Part shown: piece by piece, positions 1 through 12,973 of the stretch
Numbering within the stretch: position 1 is the stretch's first letter
Layout of the letters: every line of letters begins with the position of its first letter
Source of the DNA: Stichopus chloronotus
Taxonomy: Eukaryota; Echinodermata; Holothuroidea; Aspidochirotida; Stichopodidae
DNA: 64,000 nucleotides
NCBI GenBank assembly: GCA_021234535.1
Contig: CM037838.1
Location: forward strand, 6,511,506 to 6,575,505
Direction of reading: 5' to 3'
Position numbers and translations under genes: made by a program
The notes under the pieces: generated by a model
What the model saw: only the letters and a program-made list of their open reading frames with translations
What the model was told of the DNA's origin: nothing
The model's database searches: none

Positions 1-79
1 CCTTTTTGTCACCGAAGAGTAGCCGTAACCCAGCAAAATACATTTCAAGTTGGAAAGTGAATGATTATGTTCGCAGCTA

Positions 80-117
80 AGCTATTACCTTATATATATA
101 TGTATAAGGTAATGGCT
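80..117. repeat. Inverted repeat (hairpin) with AT-rich loop
   Basis: The left arm 80-94 (AGCTATTACCTTATA) and right arm 103-117 (TATAAGGTAATGGCT) are reverse complements at 14 of 15 positions and enclose 8 bases. No poly-T run follows, and no role is evident. Confidence 0.6.
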
Positions 118-2871
118 AAATATAATCCATATAAAAGTTCTCAATTTTTTAAAGAACATAATTGTATTGATAAGTCAAACAACAAATTGCGGTCACAAAT
201 TCCTCAACTGGTACAAGTAACTCAAGCTCCAGTCAGTCGCTGCATAACACCTGATGAGTTCACCATATAGGTCTGCACGAAAGAAACTTGTAGTGTTGTC
301 ATGTATTTACTAGTTCAGTTCATCAATATATATATGTATCTGTTGATTCTGTTCAAAGTCCTGTCACAAATACATGTGTCAGGATGGGCAGCTGTTGAAG
401 CACATTGCAGATATAGATCTATGATTAATGATTCTCAATCAGTATAGTATTGTAATCATAGAAATGTAAATGTAGCTTACGTACAATAGAGTAATAGTGC
501 AGCTATGATACCCAACCAGTCCTGATCATAGTGTAAACCTTAAATGAGTACAGCATACCTGCTGAAAGGAGTTGTACTGTATCTATCATTTACCAGGTAA
601 GAAGTCTAATAAGAAAATAAACAACCTATTTAAATAGCTTTCAATGAAGCATACAGTATTACAACACCTGTTAATGCTCATGATTCTTTCATTCAATATT
701 TTATCATTCTGTAATTGTTCACTTCACATAACTCACAGCAAATAAACCAACTTTCCTGTACATGCTGTAGTTCTTTCTACCTTCATCAACAGATTGATCC
801 AAGGAGAGCATCCATATTTTGAATATAATTTATAATTCATCTTTATATGTATGGAGTGATGTCGTTTGAACGCCTAGCTTGAGAGTTTGATACACATGCA
901 TTTTGTCATTGTCAGTAATGTGCAGCACACAGGCCATTGCAGTGCTATTACACTCTGTACTATAATGAAATGACTAATCCTGCACTCAGTAGTAAATGCT
1001 CCTACCCTCGCATATTAGCCATGAATGACACTCTAGGCTTGACTGAATCTTCACTTTCATAATTTTTTTGCCTCAGATTTCATCTGTAATACTTCTCGTA
1101 CCCATGAGCAAATGTCTTTCCAATCCTTTCTTGTATGCCAATCTATCATTGTTTTTCATTTCCAAAATGCTTTCTTCCCGTGGTGCTTTAATCAAATGCC
1201 ACCTTTTGCATCTTAATTTATATTCATTACTTTTACTGGCCTGTGGCGGTCGAATTTGTACATCTCTAGAGGATGAAAAATATTTCTCTGTACCAAATAC
1301 ATAACGTCACAGACTAATAAGCAATATACTGTGTGCCATGTTAGTCCGTACAGCAGGACATATGCCCTACTGTAACATTAGCCACACACTGCAAGGCATG
1401 GCAATATGTCGAAGAGAATTAAACGCCTTGTGTCACTCATTTATAGCCTTTTAATTAGAGTAATTAGTAATGGCTGAGAGATCATAGCTGTTCTTATATT
1501 GATTTAGTGTACACACTACACGATGGAGCATGTGAGTTGACTGAAGAGTGACTTTGGCAACATTTGGGATCTACCTTAAATCAATTGTGCTATTTTTTTA
1601 TTTTTGATTTACCTGCTATTTGTGTATGTGACTTAACATTTACCTGATTCTGGGAACGACTGACAATTGAATGGATGAGCTTGTCACAGAAAAAAAAGAC
1701 GTGACCAAGATTATTAAGGAGTTGTAATTAGATCATGTGAAAAACAACCAAAAGAGAAGGAATTGATAGAAAACTTACGATGAAAGTCATCATTCATCTG
1801 TTTCAATGCATGTCCCTTTCATTAGCAGTATATTGTTGAGAAAGACCTAAGATAGAAAGGGGGAGGAGGATTACAAGACAGAGTTTTTGTAACTGCCTCG
1901 TCCTACTAAGTCTATTGCTCCAAGTGACATAACTGTGTTGAATTTGTAAGATTTTCTTCCTGGATACTATTCATTTATCACCATGGTGATTAATTTTCTT
2001 GTGTCGTCTTGCTGAAACAGGATGGTAGATGTGCATTAGCAATGACTATACTTTCAACCATTTGATGAAAGTATAGTTTGTCTGTGTTACAAATCTTTGT
2101 TTTAGAAAAGTAAAAAATGAAGTTATGACATTTCTTTGAAGGATGGTATTTAATTATACTTTGCTAATGCTTACCTCTGATCAACACACTTGCTCTCTGC
2201 ATTAAAAATGACTTCCAGTGGTTCATAGTTAACATACTGTGATAAATCAAACAGCTAAATGTCATACTGCATTTTGTACTGAAGACAACATGTGTTCAAT
2301 ACTAGGATTTTGATTCCAGCAGCTATGTTACACAAACAAATTATTTAAAACCAGCTGTATGGCCTTGTAATTTGTTGTAATGAGAATGAGTTGTATCTGT
2401 TTTGAAGTCAAACTCATTCTGTAGCTATAGTGAAAGTAACTTTCAGTTAATATAGCTGTTGAGTTATTGTAAACAGTACTGCAGTATAATGTGGTTTACC
2501 AAACAGATACTGCACATGGTAAATTTATGTCATAGAAGAGATTGTTACTATCTTCTTTAGCTAAAGGTTCAGGTAAAATTTTAAAAATAATGTGGAACTT
2601 GTATGTAGGATACTGTCTGTATTGCAATGTGTGTTATTTCATATTATTGCCCTGTAATGTATATTCATCATAGGTAGGATAGCCTTTAGACAATGTGACT
2701 CCATCAATAACCTCACAGCTCAGTTCACTTAAGAGTTCCAAATATATAATAGTTTTACTAGCATTACTCACAAACAAGTCATGACGCACACATTGTGGCA
2801 ATTGCTACGACAGATTAAAACTTTGCAACAAAAGTTTCTCATATTCTAAGAGGAATCGAAAGGAGTTGAAT

Positions 2872-2910
2872 AGATTATGAACAGATTATGAACAGATTAT
2901 GAACAGATTA
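2872..2910. repeat. 11-bp tandem repeat, 3.5 copies
   Basis: The unit AGATTATGAAC is repeated perfectly three times and followed by AGATTA. It is a short, recent microsatellite-like expansion. Confidence 0.9.
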
Positions 2911-3782
2911 GTATTTTGCTGATGATGTAGCTGAAAGCTGATGCACATGGCGTACTAATTCTGGAGAAATGTTGACAACAAATAGGACAGTCACTGCACA
3001 GAATTGCACTGTTATATTCTATCAGTTCTTCACATGTGGGATGATGTTGCTGTTCAAATTAGGGTTCTGTAATAAAAAATGCAAATGTTAACAGAAGATC
3101 TCCCTTTGGTGAAGAAAAGCGTAGGCCTTACTTTACATCAGGTTTTCAAACACTGATTTAACTGTGGCATGTTTTCATTTTCCATTTTGTTATGGCATAC
3201 ACACATCAGATGCAACTATCCTTTCTTGACTGAGTTTGTCATGTATACAAGTAACTGAGGTATAAATGGGCCTTTGTTTGGGATACTGTCAGAAAGTAGT
3301 CAAGGAGAAGTCATCCACTTTGGTTTTCTGATATTAACTGGCATGTCTTATCTTTAAAGAAATCTCCAAAGTAAGATTAGAACCACTGTATACACACTGA
3401 GTATCAAAAATTGGCACTCATTTGAAGTTAATTCAACAGATACATAGCTTTGAAATTTTATTACTTCCTGTTTCACATATTTTGACTGTAATTATGTGCC
3501 TTCAACCTTAACAAACAGTGATATCACATTAATATTTTATCAGGCTCATGATTACAAGTTGTTACATCTGAGAATATAAAGCAAATAAAATCAAAATAGG
3601 TCATGCATAAAGTTGAGCAATGAGGCAATTATTTTCAAGTGGATTTCCAAATTTTAATGCTTTTAAAGTAACATCAAGGAAGCTAGCTGCATTGGTGATT
3701 GTCAACTGCAGATTATCAGGTCTGCACGTTATAGCTTGGTAAGTGCAGCACATTGCATTTGGTATGTAGAGTAATTTTATCG

Positions 3783-4370
3783 TAGAGATAGTAATGGGTG
3801 GGTTTATAGAGATACTAATGGGTGTGTGTATAGAGATACCAATGGGTGTTGATATAGAGATACTATTGGGTGGATTTATTGAGATACTTATGGTGGGGTA
3901 AGAGATATATCGTTGTATATGTACAGATGGGTGGGTTTATAGGGCACTAATGGGTAGGTGTATAGAGATACTACTGGGTGGTTTTGTTGAGATACTTAAT
4001 TTTGGGTAAGAGTTATTTATGCATGGGTTACTACAGTGTGGGTATAAAGAGATACTGCTCGATTGATTGCTTTATAGGGAGATACCAATGAATGGGCGTA
4101 TGGTGGGTTTACAGAGATACTAATGTGTGGGTTGACAGAGATACTAATCGGTAGTTTTATTGAGACACTTTTGGTTGGGTTAGAGATACTAAATTCATGG
4201 GCTTATTGGGATACTGGGAATACTGATGTGTGGACTTATAGAGATATTGATGTGTGTGTTCATAGAGATATTAATGCTTGGGTTCATAGGGATACTAATG
4301 TGTGTGTTTATAGAGATACTAATGGGTGGGTTCAAAGAGATGCAGATGGGTAGGTCATATAGTGATACTG
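3783..4370. repeat. Degenerate minisatellite, about 24-bp unit, roughly 20 or more copies
   Basis: The recurring core words are TAATGGGTGGGTTTATAG and AGAGATAC, spaced about 24 bp apart, with many substitutions and some indels. Because 24 is a multiple of three, part of the array (4123-4353) reads as an open frame with an eight-residue periodicity (YRDTN-V-V type). I regard that frame as a by-product of the repeat and not a gene. Confidence 0.9.
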
Positions 4371-5908
4371 ACAGAAGAGATAATTTCGGTTCATCAAACT
4401 AATATAATATAACCACCCTTGACAAATATTAAGTGAAATATATCCTAAAAAAAAAGAACACTTTAGTGATACATGTCCATACGGCTCGCCCATAGATAGC
4501 TGCAGACTGGATGTCATGCACTGAAGGTGCAGAAAATATCAGGTGATGTACCAGATGATAGCCTAACTGACTGAGTATATCCATGGTATCGTAGTCTGTT
4601 ATTTTTGATGAGTGACTTGAGATCTGTACATTTCCACCTCCTTGACATTTAAGCTGATGCAATCTGCTTATCGAGAAACCTCACACAGCACATAACCGCA
4701 GGGTCCAGCTATTAGACCTTGTCAGTTTTTCAAAATATCTCCAAAGTCGATGTTAAAAATCTCTTTAAAAGAAATTTTAACTGATGTATGTAATTCCTTT
4801 TGATCTCAAGTACACTCATAGCTAGATATGGATGTCATTTTCTTTCCGTCAAGTTTAATTTGTAATGCGTGCAGCTTTCCATGGGCAGCTTTTAAAGTTG
4901 CATGATGAGGACAAATAAAATGCCCAATTCTGTTTCATACTAGATGGCAAGAATTTAAAATATGTTTTTGAGAGTATATTACCTGGATGAATCACTCCAA
5001 ACTAGATATGAAATGGTTTTTTAAGCTTTGACATTCTGCTGATGTTGGTCTATGCATACAGTAAAGTTGATTTAAACCCAAGGAACTATTTTGTCAGGGA
5101 AACCTTCATGTGCTTAGCAGAGGATGACAATCGGAAGAAGATATGCATGAACTCCATCTGTAAGAAGCCAATGATGGCATAGATTTGTTCATTGTCTAAA
5201 GAATTCACAGGCACACTGTAAAGTAACTGGTAGTCTTATTGCAGCTTCAAGGGTTCTGGAAAAGTTGATATCTTCAATAAATTTAGAAAATTTAAAAACA
5301 CATTTCAAAGAACCAATCAGAAAGGATCAAATTACAGTGTAAGGAGACACAAAAAGGTGCTGAGAAAAGAGTTGCTTTACAAATAAAAAAGTGAGATTGG
5401 GAGATTACATATTAAGTTGTAAAATAATCAACAAGTTAATGTTTGTCTTAGAATTACTGAAGGATTTTTATCTTTAAGTGTGGTGATAGCTTTGTTGCTG
5501 AAAATTGGTGATTTAACCACCAACTATCAGTTCAATTCTTAAAGGTCATGTCAAAATGACGTTGCTAGTATTAGGTGCATTAAAGCTTTGATGATGTTAA
5601 AAATGGCAACAAATTCCATCAAAATGCATCAAAGATTGACAAATTTACATGCAAATTAATTAGTGTCTCACAGTCATAGCACGAATAAACATTAGCTAAC
5701 TAATCAAATTTGTGACATCAAGAGAAAGATTCCTATGATATGTCCTATGTTAATCCTTTCTTTATGGCACCTTTATTTCAAGGACATTTGAGAATTTTGT
5801 ATGCCCAGAGGGTTTATTTGGAAGCATGTGTTTTCTTCTTCAAAAATATCGATATCACTTAACAATGTGAAACTCAGTAATTAAGCAAGTAAGAGCCAAA
5901 ATATATAG

Positions 5909-5963
5909 GCATAACAAAAGAAATACTGACACTGTGCAACACTCCACATCATCTGTTTTATAT
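5909..5963. repeat. Dispersed repeat, copy A (partner at 34282-34336)
   Basis: About 55 bp are shared with 34282-34336. Common words are TAACAAAAGAAATACTGA, CTCCACATCATCTGTTT and ATAT. Similarity fades on both sides. It may be the end of a small non-autonomous mobile element. Confidence 0.7.
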
Positions 5964-7873
5964 CATTATCAAACTTTGAAAAGTCACATCTCTACAACGA
6001 TAAAAGATGCAAACTTAAACTCCAACGGATTTTCACTCACTGGGTGTTACTGTGCAAACACAACGAGGATATACTCATCACAAGTAATTAAAAGTATTTG
6101 TCACTATGACCACTATACAGGTCTTCATGTTAGCCTGAATGGTAATTGAATGGCTGTAGTACCATAAACAAACTAGAACAAACAAACAAACAAAAATAGG
6201 ACAGGCTTAATTTTGAATAACCTGGAAAGTTGCATTCTTATTAAATGATTAAAGGTCAGTTAAGGTCAGTTGTTATAATACAGTAAATTGGTAGCAGTTC
6301 TGGTACACATTTAGAGAATTACTCAAATGTGTTTAAAGTAAAAGACTGATAGACTTTGCAGAAATGGTCACATGTTGTGCATGCACGGTATTCGTAATGT
6401 TCCTTTCATGTAACATGCCTGGGTCTTATGAAACACTACAATGACTGCACATATATGTACAACATACAGACAGCAAGAGGTATCGCATTGTATATTTGCT
6501 CGCATGGAGCCATCTGTGTAGAGATGCATGTAATTTAGTGAACTAGGTCAAATCATATTCATAAAGTTGTATCACTCGTATTTCCTTCAGCATGATTTAT
6601 GTTTGTGAAACAGAATATACATGTTGCAAATTCCAGTATGTATGTGTAACTGCATGATTAAGTGTTTGCATTGTCTATGTATCCATCGGCAACATTACTG
6701 ATGAGATTCATCAGCCTAGCGATAGTCACTTTGCAGTGGATAGAGCTGCTCAAACTTTTGAAATGATGATGGCAATTGATCCTTGTGAGTGATTGGCCAA
6801 CTAGGACTTTTATTCATCTGATGGAACATCTGAGGAAAGAACATCTGTTTAAACACACGAAACCGTTGAAACCGTGATTGTAAACTTGAAAAAACAGCAG
6901 AGAGAATTCAAACATGCGTAGACTTGATCCGATGTACCTACTGTACAGCATACAGACTCATCCACAGGCTTCCATAATTGATAACTCATGAAAAGATAAC
7001 CTCCCCTGATTTTGATAGATATTGATAGGTTGCTTAATTTGGTAGAAACAAAGTGTAACCTTTGATCTTTTCATCAGTCCAGTGTAATGGATATTCGTCT
7101 CGAAGCTTTCATGCTTGACGGAGTTCAGGAGACAGGAAGTTACAAGATTCTGTGTGACTTGGTGACCTCTGGTCTCTAGCATTTTGCTTAAGACTTACAT
7201 TCACTTGACTTGAGAAATGTTTTTACGATTACCCCAGGGGCTGTTTTGAGGGGACGAAAACTCTGCATAGGAGAGGACTGAATAAAACATTTTAAGTATG
7301 AATTTATCACACATTAAAGATGGCTGAAAGCAACTCACAAAACTATATTACTGCATTTGTTTCGTCAGCATCCATAAAAATTTATGTGAAAGAGAGTAAA
7401 TGTAATCTGAAAGTTACATGAAGTTTGTGTTTCTGTGTTTATTTGGCCCTTGTCTGGAGGATTCTGTTATGGTATTTACAAGTACGGAAAGTCTTACTGA
7501 TGCACTTTTCTGAAATTTGAATGGGTGCCTTGTAGAATTACATATCTGGAGAGACTTGTCACTTAAGTACTCTACTTCATTCCTATTCAAGGACTTGAGT
7601 GGCTGTTTCCTGATACAGTTACTGCAAACGTAGACCTAAATTTATGTTTTTCCTCACTTACCTGTCTCCATACAACTATTGGATGGTAGTTTGGGAAGGA
7701 GGTGCTAGTCCACTTAATTTGCAGCTATATGTATGTTCTTTCTCAGTTTAAATAAAGCCAGTAACTTTTTTCCCTGCTCATACTTGAAAGTAATGTCTTG
7801 TATGAAGAGATGCTTTATCTGCAAGTAATTGCTGTACATATTGTGACTAAGTGATGGCTCTGCACAGAAATTC

Positions 7874-7930
7874 ATGAGAGAAAGAGAGACCAAGAGAGAG
7901 GGCGAAAGAGGGGGGAGGGAGAGAGGGGGC
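7874..7930. repeat. GA-rich (purine) low-complexity tract
   Basis: An almost uninterrupted run of G and A on the plus strand (AGAGAGAAAGAGAGACC, then GGGGGGAGGGAGAGAG). It is a simple-sequence, purine-biased tract. Confidence 0.85.
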
Positions 7931-10900
7931 TGCCATGAGTGATGCAAATACATGGTTTTGAAGGGATCAGTGGGGTTGGTTTGAGGAGATGAGGACGTTC
8001 CCTCACTTCCAGAAACTTGGTTAATTTAGATGCTATTTGATGCAAAATGGTGCCACTTTATGATGATCCATCATTACATTAAGCCTACATGTATATGTCA
8101 GATTGCAGTATAGTCTATTGTCAACTTTTTTTCAGAAGGGTGGTGGATCTTTTGTGGCGGGGCTTGCTGATTTTTTTTTATAAGGGATGGATCACTGCTT
8201 CAGGAGATAGCAATTTTTCACTCATTGTGGGTTGTCTTTTTAAAACCCATACTGGATATAGCACTGTGCATGTATTATGTGTATACTTTTTTCTCAAAGT
8301 GAAAACATTCAGTCATACCTAAAACACACACACACAGAGCTTTGTTTTCCATTCATTCTGAGGACCTCATTGTGCTTTCTTTTGTTTTTTCTTCCTCAAC
8401 CCTAACCTTGACGATAGACTGTCTATTGTTAATCTTGAGAGGACCGGAGAAATCTATTGAATTTTCTACAGAGGACCTACAATCTATTGTTTCAGTCCTG
8501 AATCCCACCCAAAAACAAGGGCATGTGCACACAAACCCACACACAAGAATTAATAAAGCCATCACAATAACCAGAGACCCACATTCATATGAAACACAAT
8601 ATTGAAATGTTCAGTTTTTACCTTGGGTCACTTTTCAGGCATCCCATCCTGAGATTGTGTCTTCGTATTTGATCAATGGTGCCCCCTTGATTGATGAGTA
8701 CAATCATCTAACTGTATAGGACTATGATATATTTAACTTTCCTCTGGGATAGCATGCAAAACAGTTGACATGTAAATTGAGCTATCTTCATTCTTTTTGT
8801 TGCTTAGTGATCTTGTTTAACCAGCAGAGTTTGATTTGTTGTAAATAAGTAGATTAAAATCCTCCCCAAATGTAACATTTCTGACAGAGATCATTTCTCT
8901 TCTTTGGACATATGTTTCAGAGAGCTCAGCAATAAGATTTATGAATGACTCAATCTTCAGAAACAGACTGAAGGTTATCCTGAGACAGATCTGAGCTTCT
9001 TGAACCCGACACAGATTTGTAAAAGCTGTACATATATGGCACATACTGCCGTGTCCATGCACACCGGTGCAATCATCATGCCAGGTATATCGGCTGGTGG
9101 GCATTGGCTGAAATGGTTGTTGCTTCAGAGATCTTGTAGTAAATCTAATTTAGGTGCTTAAAAGTGCACTGCATGCATGCTACAGTATTATTGCGCATAT
9201 TTGTATAGGGCCTAGGCGTTCCATTCCGTTTGTCTGATAAAGTTTTTTGTGTTTTTGCCATTCATACACCTTTTTACAGAAGTTACTATGTGTGCCACAT
9301 ACTGTACAGTATTTTAACACAATAAAATTCCTATTTGCTGGTTGAGAGCATATATGCTATAATGGAAATGCTGTGATATATGTGCAGTGCATGTTCTGCA
9401 GACATTTTTAAGAGAAGGGAGTGAGCGTGCACGAGAAGTGCATTTATGATCGTGAAGGCATCGATGGACTGGAGTTAGAACGCTCTCACCAAATTCTCTT
9501 TTTGTGGTTTGCGGTCAAGTGGAAGTATCTCAAAAAACATTGTTTTATTGGTGGGAAGTTTCTGAAGGGGGTGGAATCAATTATCTATAGGGCAGTCTCC
9601 ATTTCAAGGGACTGCAATTTTAACTAGCTAGAGGGCTGGGATATTGGCTAACCTCCAACTCCTTGTGGATATCACTGATATGTTGGATCAGAATTTTGAA
9701 AAGTATACAGTTTAATTTTAGATCCTTCATACATGAATACATTATCGCTACAATGAAATTGCACAATTTGTTTGAGCTGGCTGTACAGTGTAGTCATTCT
9801 CATACAAAACGCCAGCTAGCGTGATAAAAATCTGCCTCAACTCTATTCTATAGTGGCATGTATGTTGCTTCTTCAATTGTTCTTCCTAAAATTTTGGAAG
9901 TCTCCAGTCCTGGATTCTAGTCACACCAGCCAGGGATATAGTCAGTTGTAACTTACTAACTGATACATAAATGCTGATGGGCATGAGGAGTAATTAAGCT
10001 GTACCTGTCCTTACAAAATTCAATGAAAATTTCACAGAAAATGTCTGAAAATTCATGGAATTGCAATGTATCCTAACCCACAATTTTTATGGAAAAAGAG
10101 GCAGTTCCAGACCATTATTAATATTGCAAGCAAAGCGTCTTGAATGTTAACCCTCCCTTTAGACCACTCCCCCAGGATGGCATTGTGTATACGAACAAAA
10201 CGCTGCTGTCACCACTCAGTAGTTAGAGCCCCGGTATTACCAATTTGATGAACTTGATACCATGACTATACCAAGTGTTTGCGCTTAGACGCGGGATTGC
10301 GTGAATACTGCATTTCAAAGTGTCTCCTGCATCCCACACAAAGATACTTATGCGAGAAAATCCTGCACACTTTTCCACTGTCGAGGTTGTAGCTACAGTT
10401 GTAAATACACTCACTCAATTGCAATAGAACCTTTTCAAAGTGACAACTCCCTCCTTGATTTTAAAAATCCCTCCCAAAATGTTTTTAGAGAGGGATTTCC
10501 CTTCCAGGTTCAATTCCTTAGCTCGTAAAGTATGACTACCCAGGTTCATGAGGAGTATCTCATAAAATCTGAGTTTGGACGTGGTTATGAATAAGACTAC
10601 CATAGACCCTCAGCAGGAATCTCCAAATTAAATGAGCTCTTTTCTTACAGTATATACAATTTGAAATTCATGTAGGACCACATGATTTTGAATGAAGATC
10701 CCTTCCTCTGCACAATTTCCACCTCTTGGAAGTTGCATACTGTACATTCAACACTCTGCTTTATGATGATTTTTAATTGTAAGTATAAAAAATTTACAAC
10801 CATTGTGGGTCTACAAGTTGGCTAATTTTACTGTCATTATGTTGAAATATATTGATATTACATCAAATTTTGCATGTGCCTGCCACTGAATGCTTTTTGG

Positions 10901-12925
10901 CTTAGATCCTCACCTGTAAACATTGATGATTTATTAGATCAATAGATCAATAATACAGTACATTCAAAGACTGGTAAACATGAGCTGTCTTTGTGTGACC
11001 TATAGTGGCTGCGTATATGTTTGATCTCGCTGATCATTGTGTAGTGTCAACAAGACAAGAAGTCAAATTGCGTAGTATTTTTCATACATGATTTCGACGT
11101 GTAATTGTTGCAATGAACTGTAATGAGAGATTTGAATCATGATATGTAGCATTCTGCATGAGTTTCTGTATTTTTGAGACTAATTGAACTATTGTGATCT
11201 CTGCATGCTTTAAATAGCTAAACTACGCATGGCCACAGTGTGCAGTGGAAAAAAACCTCTCAGTTCCTCTGAATGCGCAGGTTAAAATAACCGTGAAACC
11301 AGCGGGCTTTAATAGTAATGCAAGAACAGGACATCCAACAGATGAAATTAACACTCTGTGAATTATGTCCTCGTAGCTATTGTGTTCACAAAGTATTTAC
11401 CTCACCAAGTGTGATTAAAACACATGAGAATTGATTTAAATGTCATAATAGTTTGGTTTGTCAAGTGCATGCGACATATCTCTGTTGATTTGACTGCAGA
11501 GGATGCAGGGAGCTTTGACAATTTTCACGAAATAAGGGCTAAACTAAGCTTAGGTTTAAGCTGGGAGTGGTACTCATACTTTGAGATAGAAAGCAGAAAT
11601 GTTCTGCTCATTACTCGTTTCCTTTATGAGCACCTCGTCGGTAGTCTAGCTCAAAGGGTAACCAAAAAATATTATCATTTTTTGCCTAAGACCAGGATTT
11701 CTGGTCTGTAAAATCCAGTTGTTGTGAAATTGGTCAAGACTATAGCTTTACATAGGCCTACATGTCATCCAAACTCTTAGTGACATCTTTCTTGATTGTG
11801 GTTGAGTCATTAAACTTGATACGGAGTGCCGCATGTGACTAGCCAAATCATTGCCTTACCAGCAGCTAAGGTTACTTGATGGCCCCTTTTCCATAATTTC
11901 TGTCTTTATGCATGTTATCAGGCAATATTGCAAGGTTTGCTCTTTCTAAACATTGCAACTACGATGTACCCCATCTTGATACAATCATGGTAAATTCAAT
12001 GGTGTCTGATCGCTACAGTTTCCGGTGCTGGAAAGGCAATCAACACACGGTCATTAAAACCTTGACTGGAATTTGTGAAATGCAACTAAATGATCATAAG
12101 TGCCGTGTAAGGCCTTGAGAGGTACAGTAATTTATGTAATTGTTCTACTGCAATATATCATCCTTACTTGCAGCATACAAATTCAAATTCAAACAAATTC
12201 CTAGAGATCATGTCTTTGAAATTTGTGTGTGGTATCGTACACTGCATGCTGGCTGCAGATGATGCAATTGGCTTTGGTAGTTCATGTGACATGGTCTGTT
12301 TTAGTCAGCTTTCTGCACGGTTTGCTCAGAAGCATATATCTTTCACATAAAATGTACTGTACGTGTGCCCCATGGGTGTATGCACCTGTGATAGTACTTT
12401 ATACCGAATATTTGAAGTGAAAATCTGAATGCGATCTGTCAAGCTCAGCTGACAAACGCTAATAGTCTCTGTTCTTCACTGAACGTTGCAAAATGGTCCC
12501 ACAAATCAAAGGCAGAAAATGTAAAACCAACAAGATCATCTTTAGTTTGCACTGTGTACCTCAGTGTGCTCTCAGGCTGTTTCATGTGATTTTCATTCTA
12601 ACAGCTAGTGTGGCGTTATCCCAGTTGCACTTGTGTAAGCAGAAATACGCAATAATTTTTGACAGAGAGAAAAGACTTATTTTAGTTACCTTAAAGTGAT
12701 TGTGTCTGTATTTACAAATAACCCACAGTACAAGCCTATCACATCATTGCAGCATTAGTGATCCGCACGGGTTGTTTTGACTATAACTGAGCATTCAACA
12801 CTAGTATACTTCCCATTGGCTTTTTCAAAAGAACACTCAGTTGATGTGAATGAAAACTATTACACTGCCAACCACTACATTACTGTAGTTTCTTTTGTTA
12901 GAAGAATTTGAAATCATATGACTGA

Positions 12926-12973
12926 ATGAATCACCTGAGACCTATTAGTATGAATCACCTGAGACCTATTAGT
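12926..12973. repeat. Perfect 24-bp tandem duplication
   Basis: The 24 bases at 12926-12949, which start ATGAATCACCTGAGACC, are repeated without change at 12950-12973. The identity implies a recent slippage or duplication event. Confidence 0.95.

Larger units (their letters stand above)
1..3782. other. AT-rich non-coding DNA, no gene recognised
   Basis: No ORF here exceeds about 80 codons, and none resembles a known family. Small features are an imperfect inverted repeat at 80-117 (15-bp arms with one mismatch around an AT-rich loop) and 3.5 copies of an 11-bp unit at 2872-2910. The rest looks like unique intronic or intergenic sequence. Confidence 0.6.
4371..12925. other. Non-coding AT-rich DNA, no gene recognised
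   Basis: Only scattered ORFs under 100 codons occur, many in overlapping antisense pairs, as expected by chance. Small features are AAAC repeats near 6178-6194, a purine-rich GA tract at 7874-7930, and one copy (5909-5963) of a short dispersed repeat that reappears at 34282-34336. No tRNA, rRNA or protein family was recognised. Confidence 0.6.

Noticed and set aside
580..610. Strong donor-like sequence CAGGTAAGAAG at 593-603
   Set aside because: The open frame before it is only about 20 codons with no acceptor or homology, so it is probably a decoy site.
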